A stretch of 64,000 nt of DNA from an uncultured Winogradskyella sp. GTDB lineage: Bacteria > Bacteroidota > Bacteroidia > Flavobacteriales > Flavobacteriaceae. The translations under genes were made by a program, and so were the position numbers. The DNA lies in the NCBI RefSeq assembly GCF_947498345.1, contig NZ_CANMJY010000011.1, forward strand, positions 1-64,000, written 5' to 3'. A model generated the notes under the pieces. The model was given only the letters and a program-made list of their open reading frames with translations. It was not told where the DNA came from and did not search any database. Below are positions 15,202 through 22,519 of the stretch, in pieces (within the stretch, counting starts at the first letter, position 1; every line of letters starts with the position of its first letter).

Positions 15202-16623
15202 TTATTTTGGTTCTACTAAGGCATTAAGCATACCTTTAAAAACAAAAGCATGAAATGGTAACACCATATACCAATATAATCTTCCCCAGACCCCTTTTGG
15301 TCTAAAAACTGCTCGTTGATACAACTTGTTCTTTACAATCTTAAATTCTAACCAAGCTTCACCCGGTAGTTTCATTTCGGCAAAGAGCAATAGTCGTTTT
15401 TCTTTTTTATCAGCAAATAGAACACGCCAAAAATCGAGAGGATCGCCAGGTTCTAAGTAAGTATCATGAGTTCTGCCACGCCTTAAGCCAACACCACCAA
15501 AAAGTTTGTCTACATAGCCTCTTAATTTCCAGAGACTATTATAGCTGTACCAGCCATTACAGCCACCAATTCTCCAAATTTGATTGAGCGTGAATTCTTC
15601 ATCTTTAATCGTTTTTGAACGTACATCTTTAAAACAACCGTATTGTGGTAGCTCAATGTGTTTTGACAACTGGTCTTTAAAAACACCACTGCTTACGGCA
15701 TCTTTCCAACTTGAAATAACTGAGTTTTGTTGTATGCGTTGAAAAGCTAGATTCACAGCAGTTTTGTAGGTCATGGGTTGAATATCTATGTACGCATTGA
15801 TATCACTAGGTTTGCCAATGACTTCAACCTTCATGCTGTCTACAAGAGCCTGAGCCAACTGAAAAGAGGTAGACGTTACAAAGTATAACCAATAGGATGA
15901 CAATTTTGGTGTAAGCACAGGTAAAGTGTAGATATAACGTTTTAGCCCACGCACTTCAGCAAATTGTAATAGCATTTCTTTGTAAGTCAGTATTTCAGGA
16001 CCAAAAATATCATAGGACTTATTGTAAAGTGTTTCCTTGTTCAATGCACCAGATAAGTAGGTGAGGACATCTCTAATACCTAATGGTTGAGTTTTGGTAT
16101 TTAACCATTTTGGTGTAATCATAAAGGGAAGCTTTTCAACAATATCTCTAATGATTTCAAACGATGCACTTCCGCTCCCGACAATAATTCCTGCTCTAAA
16201 AATAGTTAAGGCATAATCGTCGGATTTTAACGTTTCTTCAACCTGTAAGCGCGACTTTAGATGTTTAGATAAAGAATCGTCATTAACTATACCGCTGAGA
16301 TAAATAACCTGCTTACAATTTGTTGCTTCTACTAAGCTTTTAAAATTCTGAGCGCATTGACGTTCTAGAGATTCAAAATCATCAGCATCTGTTGCCATAG
16401 AATGGATGAGGTAATAGGCTGCATCTATGTTTTTAGGAATTTTGTTAGGCTCTGGACTTAGAAAATCCATTTTAATGAAAGAACATAAAGGATGTTCTTC
16501 TATTTCGTCAGGAATACGATTGATATCACGAACACAACAAACAAGCTCATGTTCAGCTTCGAGAAGCTGTAGTGCTAGTCGTTTGGCAATATAGCCTGTT
16601 GTGCCTGTAATTAATATTCGCAT
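15202..16623 (-). CDS. NmrA/SDR-type NAD(P)-binding protein with DUF2867 C-terminus
   Basis: 473 residues. The N-terminal extended-SDR (NmrA-like) domain starts RILITGTTGYIAKRLALQLL (GTTGYIA nucleotide motif) and covers about 1-290. The C-terminal DUF2867 domain is marked by WRIGGCNGWYSYNSLWKLRG, VGLRRGRTHDTYLEPGDPLD and YWYMVLPFHAFVF. The two-domain architecture is known in YbjT-like proteins of unknown substrate. It overlaps the flavin reductase gene by 1 base and ends the TetR operon. Confidence 0.9.
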   Translation of the reverse strand: MRILITGTTGYIAKRLALQLLEAEHELVCCVRDINRIPDEIEEHPLCSFIKMDFLSPEPNKIPKNIDAAYYLIHSMATDADDFESLERQCAQNFKSLVEATNCKQVIYLSGIVNDDSLSKHLKSRLQVEETLKSDDYALTIFRAGIIVGSGSASFEIIRDIVEKLPFMITPKWLNTKTQPLGIRDVLTYLSGALNKETLYNKSYDIFGPEILTYKEMLLQFAEVRGLKRYIYTLPVLTPKLSSYWLYFVTSTSFQLAQALVDSMKVEVIGKPSDINAYIDIQPMTYKTAVNLAFQRIQQNSVISSWKDAVSSGVFKDQLSKHIELPQYGCFKDVRSKTIKDEEFTLNQIWRIGGCNGWYSYNSLWKLRGYVDKLFGGVGLRRGRTHDTYLEPGDPLDFWRVLFADKKEKRLLLFAEMKLPGEAWLEFKIVKNKLYQRAVFRPKGVWGRLYWYMVLPFHAFVFKGMLNALVEPK

Positions 16624-17261
16624 TAGTCATTATGAGTTGCTAGATCTAGTTTTGGCCGTTGGTATTCTAATCGTGTCTTTAATTCTGGTATCGTATAACC
16701 ATCTAAGCCATTAATTGAAGCTACTTTGGCTTTGGATAAGTTGATAAAACCATCTTTTTCTAATAAATTATCTGATACATAAAGCTTTTCAATTTTGCCA
16801 ATAAGTAAGATAGTGTTATTTGCCTTGATAGGATATTCTTCAACATAACTCATTGCGAGTTGTATTGGACATCCCTTTACAAATGGTGCAATGAAATTGT
16901 CTTTATACTCTTCTTTTAATGATGTAACATCAAACTCAGAAATATCAGAATCATATTTAGCAGATGTATGATGAGCATCTTCTAAAATATCTTCGTGAAT
17001 ATGATTTAGGGTATATTTTCCTGTAGTTTTTATGTTATCGTAAGTATTTCTAATAACAGTTGTAGGTCTTAAAAAGAATCCAAGCAGTCCAGGATTAGAA
17101 CCTAAGTGTGTAACAGAACTAAACACTGCAACATTAGATGTGCCTAATTTGTCCTTAGTACCTATTAAATTAGCAGACTTGTAACCACTACAACTGTTTA
17201 TAAGGTTGATACGATACAAGTGGTGCATTTGGTTAATATCATCCAGACTAAAAACCGCCAT
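16623..17261 (-). CDS. Flavin reductase family protein
   Basis: 212 residues of the FMN-binding split-barrel type: SANLIGTKDKLGTSNVAVF, HLGSNPGLLGFFLRPTTV and TYDNIKTTGKYTLNHI are typical. It probably binds FMN or FAD and reduces flavin with NAD(P)H, supplying reduced flavin to a partner; the partner is unknown, but a flavin enzyme (photolyase) is in the neighbouring operon. It is separated by one base from the AarF gene. Confidence 0.88.
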   Translation of the reverse strand: MAVFSLDDINQMHHLYRINLINSCSGYKSANLIGTKDKLGTSNVAVFSSVTHLGSNPGLLGFFLRPTTVIRNTYDNIKTTGKYTLNHIHEDILEDAHHTSAKYDSDISEFDVTSLKEEYKDNFIAPFVKGCPIQLAMSYVEEYPIKANNTILLIGKIEKLYVSDNLLEKDGFINLSKAKVASINGLDGYTIPELKTRLEYQRPKLDLATHND

Positions 17262-17262
17262 A

Positions 17263-18573
17263 TTATAAGTTTACAAAGTTGTTAATCTTAATATTCTCAG
17301 CTTTTAGGTCAAACATGAGGTTATATAGACCAAAGAATGTTCTGTTGATGTAAATAAAATGTTTTGAGCCTCTATTACCGTTCATGTTTCGCAATTCTGT
17401 GCTCTTAGAATATTTCTGACCCATTTCTGCAACCTGATTAAAGAATTCTGGATTAGAGAAATCAAAAACTTCATTTTGTAAAGGTTGTGTAAATAAGCTT
17501 AGCAATTCATGAAACATATTAGAGAAAAAACTAATCTCCTCAGCAGAATCATCCTTACGTAAAATCTCAAGCTCATACATTTTTTCAGAAAACGCCTTTG
17601 GATCGTCAATACATCTCTTATCTGCTAACTCAAAATAAGGTTTGTAGAAACTTTCAGGAATAGCTTTCATACATCCAAAATCTAAGGCTATAAGATTTCC
17701 TTCTTCTGAAACTAGGAAATTACCTGGATGAGGATCTGCATGTACTTTCTTTAAATTGTGAATTTGATACATATAAAAATCCCATAAGGCTTGTCCTAAT
17801 TTATTTGAAAGTTCTTGATTGGTGTTATGGGAAACAAATTCAGAAAGGTGTTCTCCCTTCATATAATCCATAGTGATAATACGCTCCGACGAATAGTCTT
17901 CGTAATAGTTTGAAAATTTTAGATTAGGTATATGTTTACAGGCTTCTACGACTGCTTTACTTTGTTCTATTTCTAATAAATAATTAGTCTCTTCAACAAG
18001 CTTGTTTTCAACTTCTTTAAAGTACTTGTCAGAATCTTTTCCTTTAATATTAAACATTTTAATAGCAATAGGTTTCACTAAGGCTAGATCAGAAGCGATA
18101 CTCTCCGCAACTCCAGGATATTGGATTTTCACAGCAAATTTTTTCCCATCTTTATCTGCAAGATGTACTTGACCAATGCTTGCAGCATTTACTGAAGTTG
18201 CGTTGAAAGTATCAAATAAGTCATTGGGATGTTTCCCGAAATATTTTTTAAATGTTTTTATTACCAGAGGTGGAGATAATGGCGGTACAGAAAATTGAGA
18301 TAATGAAAATTTATCAACATATGCCTGTGGTAATATACTTTTCTCCATACTTAGCATCTGTGCTACCTTAAGTGCGCTTCCTTTAAGCTTTTTAAGACTA
18401 TCATATATATCTTCAGCATTATTTTGGTTAAGACGTTCCTTGGCTTTTTCTTTAGAATTTACCATTTTGTCTCCGTAATACTTTAAATAGTTGACACCAA
18501 CTTTAGCTCCAGTAGAAACGAGTTTTGAGGCGCGAGAGATTTTTGTAATAGGTATACTGTCTATGGTTTTCAT
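17263..18573 (-). CDS. AarF/ABC1/UbiB kinase-like protein
   Basis: 436 residues. Family motifs in order: KLKGSALKVAQMLSMEK (the KxGQ-type motif, here KVAQ), NAASIGQVHLAD (Ala-rich loop), FAVKIQYPGV (Lys), VHADPHPGNFLVSEEGNLIALDFG (catalytic loop and DFG). ABC1 proteins are atypical kinases or ATPases associated with quinone and lipid metabolism. Flavobacteria make menaquinone, so the role here is probably in membrane lipid or quinone stress rather than ubiquinone synthesis. It abuts the tetR stop with no gap. Confidence 0.92.
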   Translation of the reverse strand: MKTIDSIPITKISRASKLVSTGAKVGVNYLKYYGDKMVNSKEKAKERLNQNNAEDIYDSLKKLKGSALKVAQMLSMEKSILPQAYVDKFSLSQFSVPPLSPPLVIKTFKKYFGKHPNDLFDTFNATSVNAASIGQVHLADKDGKKFAVKIQYPGVAESIASDLALVKPIAIKMFNIKGKDSDKYFKEVENKLVEETNYLLEIEQSKAVVEACKHIPNLKFSNYYEDYSSERIITMDYMKGEHLSEFVSHNTNQELSNKLGQALWDFYMYQIHNLKKVHADPHPGNFLVSEEGNLIALDFGCMKAIPESFYKPYFELADKRCIDDPKAFSEKMYELEILRKDDSAEEISFFSNMFHELLSLFTQPLQNEVFDFSNPEFFNQVAEMGQKYSKSTELRNMNGNRGSKHFIYINRTFFGLYNLMFDLKAENIKINNFVNL

Positions 18574-19230
18574 CTAGTTCATATGCATTTTTTCCTTATA
18601 CAGAAATTTTCCTAAGTCTATTAAGCTTTTGTAAGGAGTTGTATCAATAAGATCAAAGCTTGCTCTTACGGACTTTTCAATCAATAAATCTGTTTTTTCA
18701 AATCCAGTAGATGTATCTTCCATCCAAAATTTCATTGTAACAAGTAGTTGTAACCAAGCGGTTTCCTTTAGGCTTCTATTTTGTACTTTAGTTAATTGCT
18801 CTTGTTTTAAATCAATTGTTTTGATATTGAGATGCTCAATATAATTTGTGAAACGTTTTTTAAGATGAACCAGCTTTTTTAGAGATTTTAGTGAATTCTT
18901 TTTGCCCTCTAGTGTATGTATAACATAACTTCTGTTTGCTGTTAATATTTCAAAAAAGGTATAATAGAAGCTGAGTAGTTTGTTACGAGCATCAAAGGTT
19001 AAATAATCTTCGCTCTTTTCTAATACAGAATGAGCGTTATCGAAAAAGATCTTAAATATGGATTGCTCTAATGAATCAAAAGATGTAAAGAACTCATAAA
19101 ACTTTTGTTCCTCCATGTTGTTTTCTTTCGCAAATGCATATACCGATTTTGGTTGCTCATCATGGGTTAAAATATAATCCATGTAAGCGCTAATTATCTC
19201 TTGTTGTGAAATTGATTTTTTCTTTGCCAT
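18574..19230 (-). CDS. TetR family transcriptional regulator
   Basis: 218 residues. The N-terminal HTH is divergent but in place (ISQQEIISAYMDYILTHDEQ, then VYAFAKENNMEEQKFYEFFTS). The helical ligand-binding domain includes WLQLLVTMKFWMEDTSTGFE. It is the first gene of the operon with aarF, flavin reductase and the DUF2867 protein, in agreement with a local autoregulator. The 30-bp palindrome 31 bases upstream, and its twin before the next operon, are the probable binding sites. The ligand is unknown. Confidence 0.85.
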   Translation of the reverse strand: MAKKKSISQQEIISAYMDYILTHDEQPKSVYAFAKENNMEEQKFYEFFTSFDSLEQSIFKIFFDNAHSVLEKSEDYLTFDARNKLLSFYYTFFEILTANRSYVIHTLEGKKNSLKSLKKLVHLKKRFTNYIEHLNIKTIDLKQEQLTKVQNRSLKETAWLQLLVTMKFWMEDTSTGFEKTDLLIEKSVRASFDLIDTTPYKSLIDLGKFLYKEKMHMN

Positions 19231-19261
19231 TGTACTTGATTTACAATGTAAAAATACAAAT

Positions 19262-19291
19262 TGTTTAACTATTTATTAATAAAGTTAAACA
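19262..19291 (-). promoter_or_regulatory. 30-bp palindromic operator of the TetR operon
   Basis: Outer arms TGTTTAACT (19262-19270) and AGTTAAACA (19283-19291) are perfect 9-bp inverted repeats around a 12-base AT core; the next flanking pair also matches. The core has mismatches, unlike the twin at 15056-15085. Flanks ATACAAA and AAATTTAAC are shared too. On the minus strand a -7-like TATTTTTA follows. It lies 31 bases before the tetR ATG. Confidence 0.72.
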
Positions 19292-19331
19292 AAATTTAAC
19301 AAGAAAATATGATTGAGTCTAATACTGAGGT

Positions 19332-20000
19332 TTAACAATTATCATCACAGCAATTGTCATCTTTAACTAATTTACAACTTATAACTGCTAAAAAAGCTCC
19401 AATAAAAGGGGCTGTAAGATAGATCCATAAGTGTTGTAAATTACCAGATATTATAGCAGGAGCTAAAGATCTGGCAGGATTCATAGAGGCCTTGGTCATA
19501 GGGCCTGCAAACATAGCTTCTAATAGTATAACAGCACCTACAGCAATGGCTGCCATGGTACCAATTTCTTTACTTCCTGTAGAAACGTTTATGATGACGA
19601 CCATTAAGAAGAAGGTAAGTAATAATTCTAGAATAAAAGCTTTATAAGGTTGGAAGCCTTCCGAAGGATATGTGTGTCCAAAACTTTGACTTTCAGGAAA
19701 TAGAACCCATAAAATCCCTATGGCAAAAAATGCGCCAACTGTTTGAAATAAAAGATATCTAGGTACATTTTTCCATTCAAACTTTTTTGCAAAAGCAAAA
19801 GCTACAGTAACTGCGGGATTAAAATGTGCTCCAGAAATTTCACCAAATGCGTAAATCATTGTCATTACAATTAATCCCCAGGTTATTGCAACACCAACAT
19901 GTGTTATGCTTCCTCCTGTGATTTCGTTTACGGTCATAGCACCACAGCCGCAAAACACCATGGCAAATGTTCCGATAAGTTCAGCGATTTCTTTTTTCAT
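19332..20000 (-). CDS. MIP/aquaporin channel, AqpS-like (arsenite efflux)
   Basis: 222 residues with six predicted membrane helices and both pore motifs: SGAHFNPAVTVAF (first NPA) and KASMNPARSLAP (second NPA). It lies last in an ars operon, overlapping the arsenate reductase gene by 4 bases. In Sinorhizobium an aquaglyceroporin (AqpS) takes the place of an arsenite pump and lets arsenite leave; the same role is inferred here. The C-terminus ends DDNCCDDNC, an unusual Cys-rich tail echoed in two other proteins of this operon. Confidence 0.9.
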   Translation of the reverse strand: MKKEIAELIGTFAMVFCGCGAMTVNEITGGSITHVGVAITWGLIVMTMIYAFGEISGAHFNPAVTVAFAFAKKFEWKNVPRYLLFQTVGAFFAIGILWVLFPESQSFGHTYPSEGFQPYKAFILELLLTFFLMVVIINVSTGSKEIGTMAAIAVGAVILLEAMFAGPMTKASMNPARSLAPAIISGNLQHLWIYLTAPFIGAFLAVISCKLVKDDNCCDDNC

Positions 20001-20614
20001 GGATTAGAAATATTTGAAAATACATATTTAAGCTCTGTTGCTATTTGAAGGCTTCGTTCGTTGTATTTTTCTGCTTGTTGCGATGTATTATCAAAAGCTT
20101 TTGGATCTTCAAAAGTCAAAGGGATACGTTTTTCAGCACCAGGTATAAAGGGACAACCTTTATCTGCACTAGAGCATGTCATTACAGCAGCAAACTCTGA
20201 ACTTGGGTTAAAGTCGGCGTCAAAGGTTTTTGAAAACCCGATAATTGGATGGGTCTTTTCAGAATATTTAATTACATAAACTGGATTAATCTCGTTTGTG
20301 TGTCTTTTAATCTTAAAGCCAGAATTTTTAAGAGCTTCTGCGGCGGCAGGAAATAGGGCAGTAGCTTCTGTACCACCAGAATAGCAAAATACATTAATTA
20401 CATTATAATGATATGCCATAGTTTGTGCCCAAACTTGTGATAAATGACTTCTACGTGAGTTGTGTGTACAGATAAAATTGAGATTAATTAATGCCTTTGT
20501 ATCAACTTTATTTTGAATAAAATCTATTAAAGCTTGAAGTATGATTTTACGTTCTTTAGAAATTAAACTGGTATCTAAAACTTTTATTTGTGAAGCAATT
20601 TGAGGATATAGCAT
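19997..20614 (-). CDS. Low-molecular-weight phosphatase-type arsenate reductase
   Basis: 205 residues from ATG 20614; a TTG at 20641 would overlap the upstream gene by 10 bases and is less likely. The P-loop is FICTHNSRRSHLSQVW (CxxNSRRS), and a second Cys pair TCSSADKGC matches the relay cysteines of thioredoxin-linked ArsC. The N-terminal 50 residues are an extra helical segment common in Bacteroidota members. It would reduce arsenate to arsenite for export by the adjacent channel. Thioredoxin as reductant is inferred. Confidence 0.88.
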   Translation of the reverse strand: MLYPQIASQIKVLDTSLISKERKIILQALIDFIQNKVDTKALINLNFICTHNSRRSHLSQVWAQTMAYHYNVINVFCYSGGTEATALFPAAAEALKNSGFKIKRHTNEINPVYVIKYSEKTHPIIGFSKTFDADFNPSSEFAAVMTCSSADKGCPFIPGAEKRIPLTFEDPKAFDNTSQQAEKYNERSLQIATELKYVFSNISNP

Positions 20615-20630
20615 TATTTTAGATATTTGG

Positions 20631-20644
20631 TTTAACAGCAATTA
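20631..20644. repeat. 14-bp repeat at two gene ends in the ars operon
   Basis: TTTAACAGCAATTA occurs at 20631-20644 and again at 21112-21125. Each copy spans a stop codon in the same register and encodes Asn-Cys-Cys-stop: at the end of the DUF6428 gene and at the end of arsR. The shared string suggests a copied or converging tail. Confidence 0.75.
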
Positions 20645-21102
20645 GATTCTGATGTGCAACACTCGGTTTTACTTTTTAGGTCAGAAAGTCTTACTCTAGG
20701 TTTAGATTTAGGAACTCCACAATTATCTTTTGCCAGACAATCGGTTTGTTTTGTGGTCAGTAGAAAATTTTCCCCATCAAAATCTAAATTGTATTTACCA
20801 ATTGTGTCACCTTGGTATTCTACTTCAATGTCTAAATCACCAATATTCAATATCTTTTCGGAAAGCTCTATAATGTTTAGCAATTTTTCTGGATGTAATC
20901 TATGGTCATAATCGTTAGCTTCCCAAAGTTGAAAGTTAACTACTTCTTCGTGTCTTACTGTGCCGCCACAATCAATAAAATCTTTAGAGATTTTACCAAC
21001 TTCTGTGACATGAAAATGATTTGGGACCAATGATCCATTAGGTAATTTAAAAGCTATGGTTTCTAGTTGTTGTAATTTTGATTTTAATTCTAATAGTCTC
21101 AT
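20632..21102 (-). CDS. DUF6428 family protein of the ars operon
   Basis: 156 residues. It begins LELKSKLQQLETIAFKLPNG, with SLVPNHFHVTEVGKISKDFI and FQLWEANDYDHRLHPEKLL in the middle. I associate this pattern with DUF6428, a Bacteroidota family found between arsR and the arsenate reductase gene; no biochemical role is known to me. The C-terminus has six cysteines in the last 35 residues and ends ECCTSESNCC, which could bind arsenite or pass it on. It is 10 bases after arsR and 17 bases before the reductase. Confidence 0.82.
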   Translation of the reverse strand: MRLLELKSKLQQLETIAFKLPNGSLVPNHFHVTEVGKISKDFIDCGGTVRHEEVVNFQLWEANDYDHRLHPEKLLNIIELSEKILNIGDLDIEVEYQGDTIGKYNLDFDGENFLLTTKQTDCLAKDNCGVPKSKPRVRLSDLKSKTECCTSESNCC

Positions 21103-21112
21103 AAATATTGTT

Positions 21113-21445
21113 TTAACAGCAATTAATATTATTACTTAAGTCTTGGTTTAAAAATTCACTAATAATAGTTTTCATCCTAGACCAATTGTCTTTATCAATA
21201 CAATAACAAATGCTGGTGCCTTCAATATTACCTTTTATAAGGCCTATATTTTTTAATTCTTTAAGGTGTTGTGAGATAGTTGGTTGCGCTAAGCCTATTT
21301 CTTCTACTAAGTCTCCACAAATACAAGAATTGGTTTTAAATAAATATTGTAAAATAGCAACTCGAGCTGGATGCCCAAAGACTTTCGCAATACGCGCAAT
21401 CTGATTTTGTTCTTTGGTAAAGATTTCACTTTTTGTTAAGCCCAT
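21113..21445 (-). CDS. arsR: ArsR family metalloregulator
   Basis: 110 residues from ATG 21445; a longer in-frame start at 21469 would lie in the operator. It has a winged helix with RIAKVFGHPARVAILQYL, LAQPTISQHLKELKNIGLIK (recognition helix), and a metal-binding CxC in NSCICGDLVEE. It represses the ars operon until arsenite binds. The C-terminus ends NNINCC, adding two more cysteines. It is first gene of the operon, with a candidate operator 16 bases upstream. Confidence 0.93.
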   Translation of the reverse strand: MGLTKSEIFTKEQNQIARIAKVFGHPARVAILQYLFKTNSCICGDLVEEIGLAQPTISQHLKELKNIGLIKGNIEGTSICYCIDKDNWSRMKTIISEFLNQDLSNNINCC

Positions 21446-21460
21446 AGTAATAATATTAAT

Positions 21461-21472
21461 ATATTGCAATAT
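21461..21472 (-). promoter_or_regulatory. Candidate ArsR operator
   Basis: ATATTGCAATAT is a perfect 12-bp palindrome 15 bases upstream of the arsR ATG. Its size and AT-rich form fit ArsR/SmtB operators. The region is shared with the divergent DUF2911 gene. Confidence 0.6.
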
Positions 21473-21616
21473 TACGATTAATCAATTGATATTCCTATAT
21501 TTTTAGCTTAAATGTTGTTTAGTATTAATTTCTTTTTAAGGAATTGTTAACATATAAGGCCTACGTTAGGTTGTATCTTTATGGCACTAAAAAATAAACA
21601 CTTAACACTAAACAAA

Positions 21617-22465
21617 ATGAAGAAATTAGTACTTTTTGCATTTGCGTTAACTTTAATGTTTTCTGTAAATGCACAGGTTGAAACACCACAGCCAAGCCCT
21701 ACAACTAAAATAGAGCAGAAGGTTGGTTTAACTGACGTTACCTTAGAATACTCTCGCCCGAGTATGAAAGGAAGAAAAATATTCGGTGATTTAGTACCTT
21801 ATGGTAAAATGTGGCGTGCTGGCGCAAACAAAAACACTACGGTTACTTTTAGCGATAATGTTACTATTGATGGTAATGATTTAAAAGCGGGTTCGTATGC
21901 AATTTTTATTTCTCCAAATGAAGATAACTGGGATGTTGTTTTTTATTCAGATACTAATAATTGGGGAACACCAAGAGAGTGGGACGATTCTAAAGTAGCT
22001 GCTAAAGTTTCTGCTAAAATATACAAGATGCCAATGGAGGTAGAAACATGGACCATAGGTTTTGATGACTTAACAAATAGTTCAGCTAATATCGGATTTA
22101 TCTGGGAGAATATTTATGCTGCCGTAACCTTTGAAGTACCAACTGCAAAAAAGGTAACTGCTTCAATTGATAAAGTGATGAATGGTCCATCCCCTAATGA
22201 TTTTTATTCTGCTGCTGTTTATAATCTTAGTGAAGGTAAAGATTTAGATAAAGCTATGCATTGGATTGATAAAGCGGTTGAAATGACAAAAGACCAGCCG
22301 CGTTTTTGGTATTTAAGACAACAATCTTTAATACATGCTGCAAATGGAGATAAAAAAGGGGCTATTGATGCTGCTAAAAAATCTCTTGAAGGAGCTAAAA
22401 AAGCTGAGAATGCAGATTATGTAAAAATGAACATGGACTCTTTAAAAGAATGGGGAGCGATGTAA
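21617..22465 (+). CDS. DUF2911 domain-containing secreted protein with TPR-like tail
   Basis: 282 residues from ATG 21617, giving a clean signal peptide (MKKLVLFAFALTLMFSVNAQ). An in-frame ATG at 21581 lies within a TATCTTTA -7-like box and is rejected. DUF2911 is recognised by VTLEYSRPSMKGRKIFGDLV, YGKMWRAGANKNTTVTFS and LKAGSYAIFI. The C-terminal 80 residues form helix pairs resembling TPR (AMHWIDKAVEM, FWYLRQQSLIHAA). The function is unknown. A strong terminator follows. Confidence 0.88.
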   Translation: MKKLVLFAFALTLMFSVNAQVETPQPSPTTKIEQKVGLTDVTLEYSRPSMKGRKIFGDLVPYGKMWRAGANKNTTVTFSDNVTIDGNDLKAGSYAIFISPNEDNWDVVFYSDTNNWGTPREWDDSKVAAKVSAKIYKMPMEVETWTIGFDDLTNSSANIGFIWENIYAAVTFEVPTAKKVTASIDKVMNGPSPNDFYSAAVYNLSEGKDLDKAMHWIDKAVEMTKDQPRFWYLRQQSLIHAANGDKKGAIDAAKKSLEGAKKAENADYVKMNMDSLKEWGAM

Positions 22466-22490
22466 GCTTACTTATTATAGTAAATATTAA

Positions 22491-22517
22491 ACGCAGCTAT
22501 TTTAGCTGCGTTTTTTT
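22491..22517 (+). terminator. Intrinsic terminator after the DUF2911 gene
   Basis: A 9-bp perfect stem (ACGCAGCTA 22491-22499, TAGCTGCGT 22503-22511) has a 3-base loop and seven T (22511-22517). It also faces the convergent symporter gene, whose stop is 3 bases further. Confidence 0.93.
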
Positions 22518-22519
22518 AT

